64,000 nucleotides of DNA from Microdochium bolleyi. Its lineage: Eukaryota > Ascomycota > Sordariomycetes > Xylariales > Microdochiaceae. Location of the stretch: assembly GCA_001566295.1 (NCBI GenBank), contig KQ964248.1, forward strand, positions 930,001-994,000, read 5' to 3'. The first letter of the stretch is position 1. Each line of letters opens with the position of its first letter. The notes under the pieces were generated by a model that saw only the letters and a list, made by a program, of their open reading frames with translations, did no database searches and was not told where the DNA came from. The translations under genes were made by a program, and so were the position numbers. This document shows positions 45,101 to 56,152 of this stretch, piece by piece.

Positions 45101-45640
45101 GAGGGTCTGGCGGCTAACATGATGGGGTATTTCTATGACTTGTGAGAGAAATCAGAGTGAAAACGACAACCAGAAAACCTAAATTGCAATAACATTCCCG
45201 CGCAGCAAAAAGAAGACAAATCTCTCGTCCTTGTGGTAACCCTGAGCGACTTAATAAACCAACCGAGCGACCACAGTGACACAAATTGTCCAACAATAAA
45301 TTAACCAGACTCCATGCAGTAACAAAACCTGCTTCCCAGCACTTGGTCCGAGGCCCGTCACCAGCTTTCCCAACCCGCTGTCGTTTAAATTCTGGCCACA
45401 CCCGCTGAGATTCAGCAGGTAGATGTCAATTCCAGTTGTGAGAAAAAAGTGAACAGGCTTGGTAGTCAAGCCGAAACTAATGAGTTTGGCGAGTGAGCCT
45501 CAGGCCGTCAGCTGGCTTGTCGTGGTTTGCCGTCATCGTGACAACAAAAAATAGGGTTCGCCATGAGAGTACGCTCTATCGCCATGATGATCAGGTCTGT
45601 GCGAACCACTTTGAACTGCGGCAGTGAGGGCTGTCCGAAC

Positions 45641-48600
45641 TCAGAGATAAATATCTCCGCCTACACCGTCAACCCATCGACGCCACGCCTCGTCGTATGC
45701 TTCTTCCAGATCGCGAACCCATCTACGCGTGTCGAAGAGTGCGCAGGTCCATTTTGCGTCGAAGAGGATCTTGCGCATCTCGGCCAGCCGCCCACGCCCT
45801 TCGCGATATCGGTGGCTGTTGGTGGAATGGTACGTGAGGCTGCTGGCCAACCGCGTGGCGATTGCCTCGTACTCTGCATCATCCACAGCAATGAGTTCCT
45901 GCGCGACTGCGGCACCTTTTTCATTCTTCGGCAGAGCACCCTTCAAGATGGACGCTGCCATGCGAGAGCACATTTTGTAATCGTATCGCGGCAAGGTTAG
46001 GAGCGGTGTGCTCGACCAGAGCACGTCCGCAGCAGTAGTGTGACCATTGCATTCGGGCGTGTCCAAGAAGAGGTCACAGACCCGAGCGCGAGCGATATGT
46101 TGTTGTTTGGGCGCGACTTCCGTGAAGTATATCCGGCTCGCAACCTCATCGTCGGCCCACTGCGCCGCGGTTCTCTTCAGGTTCTTCTCTCCGAGTTCGG
46201 GAAACTTGAGCAGCCACAAGATGGCTTTGGGAACATTCGAGAGAATTCGCAGCCACGTTCTAAAGGTGGCAGGTTCGATCTGCATATCAAGTCAGTATAC
46301 TGTTTTGGTTTCCTGCGGTGTCTGAAGTCAATTTACCTTGTACAGCTGATTGAAATTCCCCAGGATGATTGTGTCATCTGGAAGGTTCGGGAAGATCTCT
46401 CGTCTCATGTCCCAGCGTCTAATCTGCTCGCCTTCCCAGGTGACATGCCTCTCACCGACCCCGCAGGATTGGGCGTGGTCACAGCAGAAGAATGTGTCAC
46501 GGCAGAAGATGATATTCTCGGGATACATCCAGTCTTCTGCCTCGGCGAGCTCCTCATCTTCGAAGACATCTTTGAGATCGAGGTTGCTCCTAACTGGCCG
46601 GAGAGTTCTCTCGGGTATCGCAGTCTTATCTGCCAGTAGGTAATCGCACCACTCTGCGCCTAGAGTTCCAGCGAAGCCCATGAAGGACATCTGAATGGGC
46701 GCTGGCCGGGCGGCGAAAACCTCGTTTCGGGCGCCTCGGGTGTAGCCATTGAGGTTGACGAGAATATGGATCTGGTCCTTGACAATCTGGTCTACCAGTC
46801 GCTCCGAAGACCAGCTGCTCACGTCTCGAAAGACTGGTGCCTGGCGTTCTATCTGCAAGCGGTGGTCCGTCCCGTCACTGGGAGTTGTCGCATAGCAGAA
46901 AGCTTTTGCCCGAGATGGATCGTGGAATCCGAACACTGATTGCATAAGATGGGCAAGCGGGTGATTGTTGAAGTCTGACGAGACATAGCCAATGTTCAAA
47001 TGAGGCTGTGGTGGTGATGGTGGCGGATAGACTGAAGCTGGCAGCCATGGAGCTTTCAAGGTTGAGCATGAAATTCGCGCAGCATTCCGCTGTGAAATCA
47101 TCCGTATGTCTCTGGCGGTCAGAGGGCAGGTGAATGTGTGGAAGGGGAGTACGGTAGGGGCGGACGGTACTGAGAGAGCGCTTGGCAGCCGTGGTCGAGG
47201 ATAGTCCTTGTCCGAGACGTGCCTGTTGAGAATGTGCTTGTCCTGGTACCAGTTCCACATCTCCATCCTGACGGCACGTTCGATGAGCCGCAAGATTCTC
47301 GAGCCTTCCCACTTTTGGCCTGCCCAACTGGAGAGCTTCTGCTTGATATCCACGCGATGCCCTCTCCCTGGACGTTCAACGATCAGGAGTTGCTGTGCGA
47401 GACTGCTAATGACATCGCGTTGCAGGACACCAACACCCCAATGAGAGGCTTCCATAAGCTGACGCGCGACGATGTCCACAACTTTCTTCATCCAGCCGCT
47501 TCCAATGCTTTGCAAGGTCGAATCTTCGACCATTCCCGCGTTGTTGACGTGCCACCGATCAAAGTTGCGTCCCTTCAAGACAACTCCACCTCGACCACGC
47601 CAGTCGCACACAGAGTTCAGAGCCGTAGCCAGACCGCAGACAGCTTCGGCGAAGTGAGGGTTCGCTTCGACTGCGCGCTTGTAATAGTATATGGCTTCCC
47701 TGACCCGGCCCCTATCCTTGACTGCATTGGCAAGATTGGTGAGAGCAATATCGAACGTACCATCGCAGCTCACAGCACGCTCATACATCGTAATGGCGAG
47801 ATCGAGCTGCCCGGCGTCTTTGAGCAGACTCCCAAGGTTCGTGTGGAGATGGACATGTTTGCTGTCCAGTTGCAAGCCGAACTGGTAGTAGGCTAGGGCA
47901 AACGCAAGCCCACTGCCAGGCACGATGCCAGGTATGTTGAGTTTGCTAGGACCTGGCGTCGGGTCTATTGTGGAAGGCTGGCATTGCTGCACACCTGCAA
48001 GGAGGATACCGATGTTGTTCGCGGTTGATGGACTCGCCGATAGTGACAGAGACAGGTAATACAGGGCAAGGATCTCGCCGACACCGGACGACTGTCGCGC
48101 TTTTGGAGACGGAACGCTGTTTGACATCGAGTCTTGAAAGATCTTGGCCAGCGAGAGCAATGAGTTGCTCGTTGTGGAAACCGCAGACTTTGTCGGGAGA
48201 CCCTCGGAAACAAATCGCAAGCCGGGCAGGCTTCCGTAGACCCCGCTGTGACCAAACACCTTCTGAGCTGTCTGCTTTGCAACCTCGGGAACAAGGAGCA
48301 AAGGTCCTGATGGCGGCCGCATATCGTATCCTGGAGGAGCCAGGACAGTCTTGATAGCCATTATCAGAGCCCGAATGGAGTCGAAATTGCGCCCCGCGCT
48401 GATGAGGACGACTTCCTCGAAAGCCGCAGAAGCGGCATTGATATCCTTCAAGGCGTAGAGCAAATTCCCCTTGGCATGGATGAGTGCAATCATTCGCCCA
48501 TTTTCACTTCCAGGAATGCGGTAGCCACTCGTGGCAAACCCATGATGCGTAGTACTGTCGAGGGGAACTTCGGTGCGGCTGCTGGAGAATGCGGCAGCAT

Positions 48601-50463
48601 TGCTGAGAGGTGCGGCTCGGTGATTATTTGCATCAAGAAGCGTGAGGCTGTGGTCGGAAGTGACTTCATTAGGCTTGCAACTGGCCTGCGCAAGGGACTG
48701 CTGAATAAAGTCCACTATATCGACAGCTTCTCTGGTTTTCTGTTGCGAGCATAGCAGCCCTACCAGGTGTTCTGCAGCCTCTAAGTAGCATGGACGCTTG
48801 CGAATGGCATAACGCCATTGGCTTTCTGCTTCGTCGTGTCTGTTAAGACTGTATAGTGTCGCAGCGATATTGGAAATGGCCTCGATGTGACTACGACGGC
48901 ATGTCAGTCAGCTAGACGCAACGATTCTTACTTCATAAGAACTTACTCTTCATCCAGGGTGACGATTCGTTGAAACCACTCGAGCGCCAGCTCAAAGTTC
49001 TCCAGTCCGTAGTGCAGGCATCCCCCAAGCAAGATGCCATCAATCCACTTCCAGCCACTTTGCTCGCAAAGATTATTCAGCATTTCCACGGCAGCCTTCG
49101 CGCCTGCCAAGGGCGTAATTGCGCCAAATTGACGCGGAAAATGTGAGCCTTCGCCATTGAACAAATGATAAAATGCAGGATTGCTGGGGCCTTCTGTACG
49201 ACCGCTGGGCTGAGTGGCAACAGGATATTGCAATTGGTGGCTCTGATCAGGTACATGATGTCCACCCCTGTGGTCGCCATGAGAGAAGGTAGTACCAGCA
49301 CTGGCGTTGAATGACTGGCGTCGGACGACCGCTGTGCTCATATGGGAGAGTGGTTTCGGCAGTTTAGGGAAAATGACCATTTTCGGATGGGTCTTGCCGC
49401 TACCGTTCTGGTTGCTTTGCACAGACTTTTTGCGACTGTGCAGATAGGCCAGTAGTTCGACATATGTTGTGTGGGCATTGGCAAGCGCTTTGTCTCTGAA
49501 ACCACCCATCGCTTGATGTGACTGGTGTGTAAGAGGTTCGTCGTAGTGCGGCCCCAAAGATAGCGATTCCAGCTGCTGAGAAGTAGACTGGAATAATGGC
49601 ACCTTCTGATCGTGATTCTGAGGCATATGGTAAGAAAGATGCTGGCTTGACCCATAATTAGGCTGCACGCCGTAAGGAGAGCCGATAGGTGGTCCTGGAT
49701 AATAGTGGCTGCCCAGACTACCGTCGTGCCAATTTGCTGGCAACAGCCCACCCGGGTTGAAAATAGCAGGACCTGGGGGTTGCTGATACATTGGCTGAAG
49801 AGCTGTGGGGACACGGAAACCGTGGCTAATGGGATGGTACGCTGCTGATGGTGGATTAGGTGCACAGTCGATGGCTGGCCCTGGATTTGAGGCACCATCT
49901 GTCAGCAATGGCCAGGTTCCGGGCCAAGCGGGAGGAGTCGTGTCTTGTACATAGAACGGCTGGGGCGGAAACCCGCTGTAAGGGTCGCTCGGTCGATGGA
50001 AATATCTGTCGTGTCCCGTTGTAGGGGGCATATGTGCCTGCTGATGTTCACTTGTCAATCTCGGCTGATTTCCTGACACAGACGCGGCGTGACCCGGTCC
50101 CTGTATAACCATCTGCTTGAACGGCGGAGGCCTCGAGGCCAGCCCAGCAGGGCTGCCATCGTATCCGGCATCTATCGTCCCGTTCGGTGTCTTCCTCCTC
50201 AAGTGATGTTCATGCGAATCCATACTGGACCGCTGCGGCCTGAAGGCGTAGCCATTTGGGCGCGCAGAACTCGGCGGAGCAGCGTTGAGAGAGTAGCCCC
50301 GATGCGGAAGAGCGACGGAGTGGCTCATGGCGGTGCTACTGTGCTGCTGGGAATGTTGGAAACCATCGTTCTGCGGCCTGTGCTCTTCGGGCCCATACGG
50401 GTTGAGATTGGGCGAGTGGTGATGTACTGCCCCAGGGTGACGTTGAACCATGGGAAGGAACAT
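45641..50463 (-). CDS. OGT: O-GlcNAc transferase homologue (TPR + GT41)
   Basis: Three exons, complement(join(45641..46279,46337..48890,48947..50463)), encode about 1,569 aa. Introns are 56 bp (GTAAGT/GTAG) and 57 bp (GTAAAT/GCAG); both joins keep the frame (...TLDE-D-HIEAISN and ...NFNQLYK-IEPATF). Residues 1-430 are disordered, rich in His/Gln/Ser/Pro. TPR-like repeats occur at about 450-575 and 835-935. The GT41 domain (about 1135-1560) has GYVSSDFNNHPLAHLMQS with His1149 (human His498), VNLNGYTRGARNE, NFNQLYK with Lys1357 (human Lys842) and CNGHTTAADVLW with His1437. The metazoan intervening domain is essentially missing. GT41 enzymes transfer GlcNAc (or fucose in plant SPY) to Ser/Thr of nuclear and cytosolic proteins. 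A second possible start is the ATG at 50,451. Confidence 0.93.
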
Positions 50464-53400
50464 CGGAAGCAATCAACAACCCACGTTGTGCTAAAGGAGT
50501 GTGCGTGCGACAAGCTGAGTACGGGCTTGGTCATAACCTCGCGTGAAGGCTAAGCCAATGGAACTAGTTCGAGAGACATCTGGAGCTGTGTGTACGTTGC
50601 GCTGCGAGGAGCGACGAGGATGACTCGCCCGCGCAGTCGTCTATATACACAGTGGGCGCCCGGTATCTTGGCTAGCGGATGTTGATACGTGCTAGATGCG
50701 TGGGCGAAGCAACACGCGATCGCAGAATGCCGACACAGAGTCGGACTTCGCAATGACCTGGGCCTCGGGGGGCGTGGCTTCGCTGTCAAGGGACAAGTCT
50801 TGTCGGAGGTCCGTAGTGGTGGGAGGAGGTGGACGTCCACGTGCTGCTAGCGGGAGGCTCGCTTGTGAGGAAAGCCAAGTTGAATGTGGTTCCGCTTGTT
50901 GTACGGAGTCTCGTCGTGTTCATGCGGGGTCTGAAGTCTGTTGATCGTTTTGCCAGACGAGTTTGCAGATGGGAGGGTCGGGGAGGGCCAGTCGAGCCGC
51001 AGCGGCTGGCTCGGAAGCGAGAGATGACCGGCAGTGGTGGGAATGAGGAAGGAAGCTGGAATGTCACGACTTTGGCGACAGCCTGGCTGAAGATTGGGAC
51101 GGCGGGAGAGCGTGGGGAAGCAACGACAGTCAGAACCTAGCAGCCGCGACTAGCTAACGGGCTTTAGTTAAGGCTGGGATGGTGGAGAGGGCAGTTGCGG
51201 GTGCAAGTGGAGGAGCCTGGAGGATTGGAAAGTGGGTGCAAGCCCTGGAGGGTGGGCAACGGCGGTGATGGCGCAGGGGCCCGCCCGGCAGAGAGAGAGA
51301 GACGGCGAGCGCGTGCACCGCTGAAGCAACGATGGCGTGTAAGCAAGCGGCAACCTTGCCGCCAAGCACACCTGCGCCTGCACCATGGCACATCCACGGA
51401 GGTGCCTTGACGCAGGACGCAGCACAGTACAGAACGGGTGCGGAGAGACGTGCGTGGTGTCGGCGGCCGTGGCCTTGACGGCTCGTTGTTTGCTGGTTGG
51501 TGATGGCCTGATTAGTTACTCCAGACCTGTGATTGCCGTGCTGCTGCTCCAGCCTCCAGGTCCGTCCGAGATGTCCCTTGCACGCAGCCCTGCCCACATG
51601 CTCTGGCGGGCGGTGGTGGGCCTTACCGCACCCTGCAGGTGTGCACACTGCAGCACGCCCACGCCGAGTGCAACCCGCCCGCCTGCGATGACAGCCGCTG
51701 CGGTACCTCCTAGAGCTGTAGCGGCCTACCGAGGGCGCCACGCGTTCCCAGCTCTGCTCTCGCTCTGACTTGCGGGCAGATCACGGCATGCGTCTAATCA
51801 CAGCTAGAACTCAAGAGCGTCCGAGAGAGAGCCTCACCCATGGCTCGTGGGGGACACCAGTCCCAGCCAGCCAGGGCTGTGACGCCGTACCCAATACCCG
51901 TCTTCGCACATGCTTTTCAACCCATGCGGCAATCCATCGTCGCTTGGCTGCCGATCCTGTCAGGTCCTCCCCGAGCTCCCCACCCACGAGCCCACACCAT
52001 CACTGATGACACGCTCGACAGGACACTTCAGCTGACCCATGCGCCTCTCCAACAAGGCTGCCTTGTCTTGCCGTGGCTGCCGGCCGACGACTGCGCAGCG
52101 AGACTGTGTCTCCGACAGTTCTCTCCACCGATATCTGATCATGGTCGCGGCCGTTCCAGACGGAGCGTGCAGCCAGCACGACGTGCTTCGACCGCACATG
52201 TCACACCATGCCGGCGCGCGCAACCGGCCCTAGCAGGCCTGCATGATGCCCAGCCTGTCACAGATGGCACTGGGGAAAGGATGGGCGCTGGGCTGGCTGG
52301 GGTGGCGCCGCGGGAATCTGCGCGAGCCAGTGTCGCAGCTCGCCCCCCCTCCCACAACGGCCAGAACCCACAGCACCATCGCCCGCAATTTCACCACCTC
52401 CCCTGGTCGGCATGCCGTGACACCACTTTCTGAGACCAGGGGTCCCGGTGGGCTGCCACATACCTAAGCGTAAGCGTACCTTTGGGTATCTGCTGCGCCC
52501 GGGCGAAACCTGGTGCGTGCGTGTCCACTCGCGACGTTCCTGCTACGGAGGTACACGACTTCAGAAAATCCTCTGGACCGCAATTACGCACCATCGCAGA
52601 GACATGGTGACGTGTGATGCCACGGCTCACCACGGACTCGGAGTGCCTGCCAACCTGGATGGAATTGTCTCTGCTGCTCGAATGCTCAATGCCACAGCAC
52701 AGCATAGCACAGCGCGGGCGGCGTACCAATCGCAGCACAGCGCTGACTCACCGGCCCCAGTCCGATAGATCTGGCTGCTTCTTGGTGTCACTTGACTGGC
52801 CGAGTCCGATCGCCGCGATATCTAATGGAAAGCAGCCGCCATCAGAGCTGATAGATCAGACAACCCACTGCGGGCGGACGCCAAAGACCACCGAATGCGC
52901 ACGGCCATTTTATCTTATCCCAGCACAGGCTTCATACATGATCTCGACACTGGTCTCAATCGCTGATCAATGCCGGCAAGCACGAGTCAACTTGCAATGG
53001 CGCCGCTGATCCATCAATGTTGTGCAGGCATCATCGAGCCGCTTGATATTTGCTGCAAGCTCCAGACCGCTTCTCGTCCAGAGAGGTGCAGCCGTCACTA
53101 ATCATACTGCTCCCTGCCGCGTAATATTACGCAGCCGACAGTCTGCCGTCGTCCGACTTCCCGAGTGGACTTTGTCTCGTCGTGGCTGTGAGAAGGCGCT
53201 CCATGACAGTCCTCTGGTGTAGGACTGGCAGGTTGGCCGCAACAGGCGATACCAACAATGCAGAGACCTCAGGGGTCTTTGGACTTTGTCTGTGCAGGTA
53301 TATCCGTGCTGTTCATGGTCACCCAATTTATGTCTGATCATGACAGGCAGGACTAAGTCGGGCAACTCAATGCCCGTGCTATGCTGTCGAGGCGTCGCGC

Positions 53401-54756
53401 GGCTGTTGTATTAAGTACTTTGAACAATCGCATGAGAGTGAAGAAAACGAGGAAGAAAAAGTGCTCTTCTCCCTAGTCCAGCCACCCACCAGCTGTTCAC
53501 AGATTTCTCGATATGAAATAGAACAGCTTCATGTGACACGGAAGATACCACAACATAAAAATGATAATAATGATAAAAACCTCCTAGATGATCAGTATCA
53601 AGGAGATGAACAACAGTGAAGGAAGGTTCTGGGACACCGACTCTCTCTCTTTCTCTCTCATGCGCGCATCTATCACCGGTGACAAGCGAGCCATTCAGTC
53701 TCCAGTAATTCCCATGCCCCATTTAGATTGAACGAAACCCTCGCAAGCAGCAGAAGAAGTAGGTTTGTAACTGTACCAAGACGTAATCGCCTGGAAACAC
53801 GTCAATTTGGGACGGGGGGCATCGATATCGTGATGGCCGCGGTGCGCGCGGCGTCGGGAGGTGGAAGGCGAGTCCATGATTGCCATAGCTGAGGAGGGTG
53901 CAAGATGTTCCCCGATGAAAGGAGCACGAAATTTGTTGGACGAGGTTTGTTCTCATCGCTTGCGGAAAACATTGCATGATAAGACGAGATCTACTCGGTC
54001 GTTGAATGAATTTTGATTATGCTTCGAGATAAAGCTATGATATGGAACAAAACAAAAACCTCGTGGCAGAAAGACAAGTCACATGGCTCGAATCTGTCAT
54101 CATACTCCGGTAACCAAGTACACGGGCACGTTGGGGCAAAAGAAAATGCAAGCACTGATATGTCGGCCAAAAAAAAGATGGACCTCAACCTCCATGTCGC
54201 TCCTGGCATGTACCAGGAAACAGGTGGCCGCGGTGAGTATATGGTCAAGAGTAAATCTTCCTTGTCGTAAAATAGAAATATACCACGGAGTAGTTGGTAG
54301 ACCTCAGAGTGTGGCAAGGGTTTTTGGTTTTGGGGCTGGGGGCACAGCGTATCATAGGCTGGGGGACAGGAGCAGTCAGTCAGAAACATACACGGCATAC
54401 TTGATATCTCACGTGTTGGGCGAGGAGTCGTGCTGTCTCTCTAAAGAGAGCACGCTCAAAGGGTTGCCGCATCTTGAAATGTCGGGCGTGCGTGCTGAGT
54501 GTGTGGTCGCCGCACGCCCTGTGATGGTATTTGTCTCTTTTGTGTTTGCGCCCCTTCGCTTATTCGGCGGAAGGGCTGAGATCGTGGCAAAGTCGAAGCG
54601 GGCGTCTCGCGGTGAAGGGCGAGGCCCAATACAAAGCCGCCGTTTGTTCCTGACCCAACGCCTGTAAAAGATGCGAACAAGAAAAAAAAGTTGGAACCAC
54701 AGCTCTCAGGAAACCCGTTCATTCATTTTTTTCGTCATATTCCGTGAAGGGCGGAT
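50464..54756. other. Intergenic region between OGT and RPL12 (about 4.3 kb)
   Basis: The left end holds the OGT promoter and the right end the RPL12 3' flank. ORFs in the GC-rich 51-53 kb part (such as 51,154-51,741 and 51,840-52,433) are Ala/Arg/Pro-rich shadows of each other on opposite strands. From about 53.4 to 54.7 kb the sequence becomes noticeably A/T-rich, without a coding frame that can be defended. Confidence 0.45.
50641..50648 (-). promoter_or_regulatory. Candidate TATA box of the OGT gene
   Basis: On the minus strand this reads GTATATAG, about 180 bp upstream of the ATG at 50,463. Spacing and orientation fit a TATA element. Confidence 0.35.
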
Positions 54757-55530
54757 TTACTCCTCAGGAACTAGAGGTACCTGTTAGTTATCGACACCGC
54801 ATGGGGATAATTGGGCAAAATTCTTACTCTCAATCTCGCCGCTCTCAATGTCGTCCTGGATGTCCTTGGGGCTCCGGCCGTCGACCTGGCAGCCAACGGA
54901 GAAGGCAGTGCCGAGAATCTCCTTGGTGACGCCCTTGAGGTCCTTGGAGAAAGACTTGAAGCGCATGGTCCGGGCAATCTCGATGATGTCGTCGAGGGGA
55001 ACCGACTTGCTGTGCTTGATGTTCTTCTCCTTCTTGCGGTCGCGCGGGGGCTCCTTGAGGGCCTTGATGATGAGCGACGAGGCAGTGGGCACGACCGAGA
55101 CGGCGGCCTGACGGTTCTGGATGGTGAGCTTGACGGTGACGCGCAGGCCCTTCCAGTCGCCGGTAGCCTTGGCGATATCTTCTCCGACCTTCTTGGGCGA
55201 CAGACCAAGGGGACCGATCTTGGGAGCCAGGGCGGACGAGGCACCGACCTCACCACCGGTGGCACGGAGGTGGCTGTTGAGGAAAGAGAAGGTCAGTCAG
55301 GTGTTCTTATTGTGCACGTTGCGCTTTCGGCCAGTTCCTTTCGTTCGCTCGCTGCTCGCGTCGGCGTGTTCGTCTGGAAACTGTCGTTCTCCGGGAATGT
55401 TTTTAGAGGTAGACATACATCACCTTGATCTCATTGGGGTCGATCTTGGGGGCTATTGGCAAAGCATTGTGGTGTCAGTCTACGTAGTACAGCTCCGAAC
55501 ATCTCTTGGGTGTGGGATGCACATACGCAT
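54757..55530 (-). CDS. RPL12: 60S ribosomal protein L12 (uL11)
   Basis: Four exons, complement(join(54757..54770,54828..55273,55419..55452,55527..55530)), encode 165 aa, exactly the usual eukaryotic L12 length. The first coding exon is only ATGC. All joins are in frame: M-P-PKIDPNEIKV-I-HLRATGGEVGA... and ...SGEIE-I-PEE-stop. The uL11 landmarks are SALAPKIGPLGLSPKKVGED, then TVKLTIQNRQAAVSVVP and VGCQVDGRSPKDIQDDI. The protein binds 25S rRNA at the GTPase-associated centre beside the P-stalk. The last intron has a strong ACTAAC branch site. Its position 620 bp past the SEC23 stop, on the same strand, implies an independent promoter. Confidence 0.96.
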
Positions 55531-56152
55531 GTTGACGGTTGTTGAGGGGGTTGACGATGTGGTTGGGTGAGAGACGGTCGTGAAGGAATGAACGTTCCAA
55601 AGCCTCACTCAGGTGTCCAGGAGAAGCCGCCTAGTCTGCGAAAAGTTCGGGTGGGGAGACTCGCCCAGGATTCGACAAATTTGAACGCACAATTGTGTGG
55701 GCGAGCAAAAGCCAACCCTAGGGGCGATAAGCCCGCGATAAGCCAGGTGCGGGTCTGATGCACGCGCTCCATCCACGCAAGCGATCTTGGGAGGTGTCCC
55801 CACTGTTGGCTCCACCTTTCCATGGTTGCAACTTTCCCGCATGGCGCTGAAGTGATGGAAGGAACATGATATTAATCGGCATCTTATCGTGTAGATGTCA
55901 ACCACTCGGAGGCACGTATCCACTTGAGCAGGGCATTGACATTGCGCGAGAGGTCGTCAAGTTGGTACAGGACAACACCGGATCATAAGATTTGCTGACT
56001 TGTCTTGATTATCGGCTGCACTAAAGTTGACCATGATTGGCAGCCAATTTTGCATGAAGCAGTCTACAAACGCTTGATCGACGGACGCCCTCTGCATCCT
56101 CTCGCTGCAAGACATCGAAAGTTTCCTTGCGCCGCGCTTTCCCAATTCAGCA
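55531..56152. other. RPL12 upstream region and SEC23 3' flank
   Basis: About 620 bp between two leftward genes. It contains the candidate control elements listed at 55,714-55,744 and no supported CDS. Confidence 0.5.
55714..55744 (-). promoter_or_regulatory. Candidate RPL12 promoter elements: AACCCTAGGG box and two GCGATAAGCC repeats
   Basis: AACCCTAGGG lies about 185 bp upstream of the RPL12 start. It adjoins two perfect copies of GCGATAAGCC (55,724-55,733 and 55,735-55,744), 11 bp apart, so on the same helical face. CCCTA-type telomere-like boxes are known in ribosomal-protein promoters of several fungi. The repeat contains a GATAAG core. The role here is inferred from motif and position. 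Confidence 0.35.

Larger units (their letters stand above)
28333..45640. other. Gene-poor region between flbD and the OGT gene (about 17.3 kb)
   Basis: No supported gene. The longest frames are 28,802-29,596, 29,224-29,904, 36,534-37,472 and 42,658-43,506; they have noise-like composition, rely on microsatellites or start at non-ATG codons. A frame at 43,013-43,573 is the most protein-like of the set. The segment 35.8-39.1 kb is dense in simple repeats and homopolymers. AT-rich sequence at about 45.0-45.5 kb suits the 3' flank of the leftward gene beyond it. Confidence 0.5.

Noticed and set aside
51154..52433. ORFs of 195 (minus) and 197 (plus) codons
   Set aside because: Ala/Arg/Pro/His-rich translations, mutual shadows on the two strands, no splice partners and no domains.
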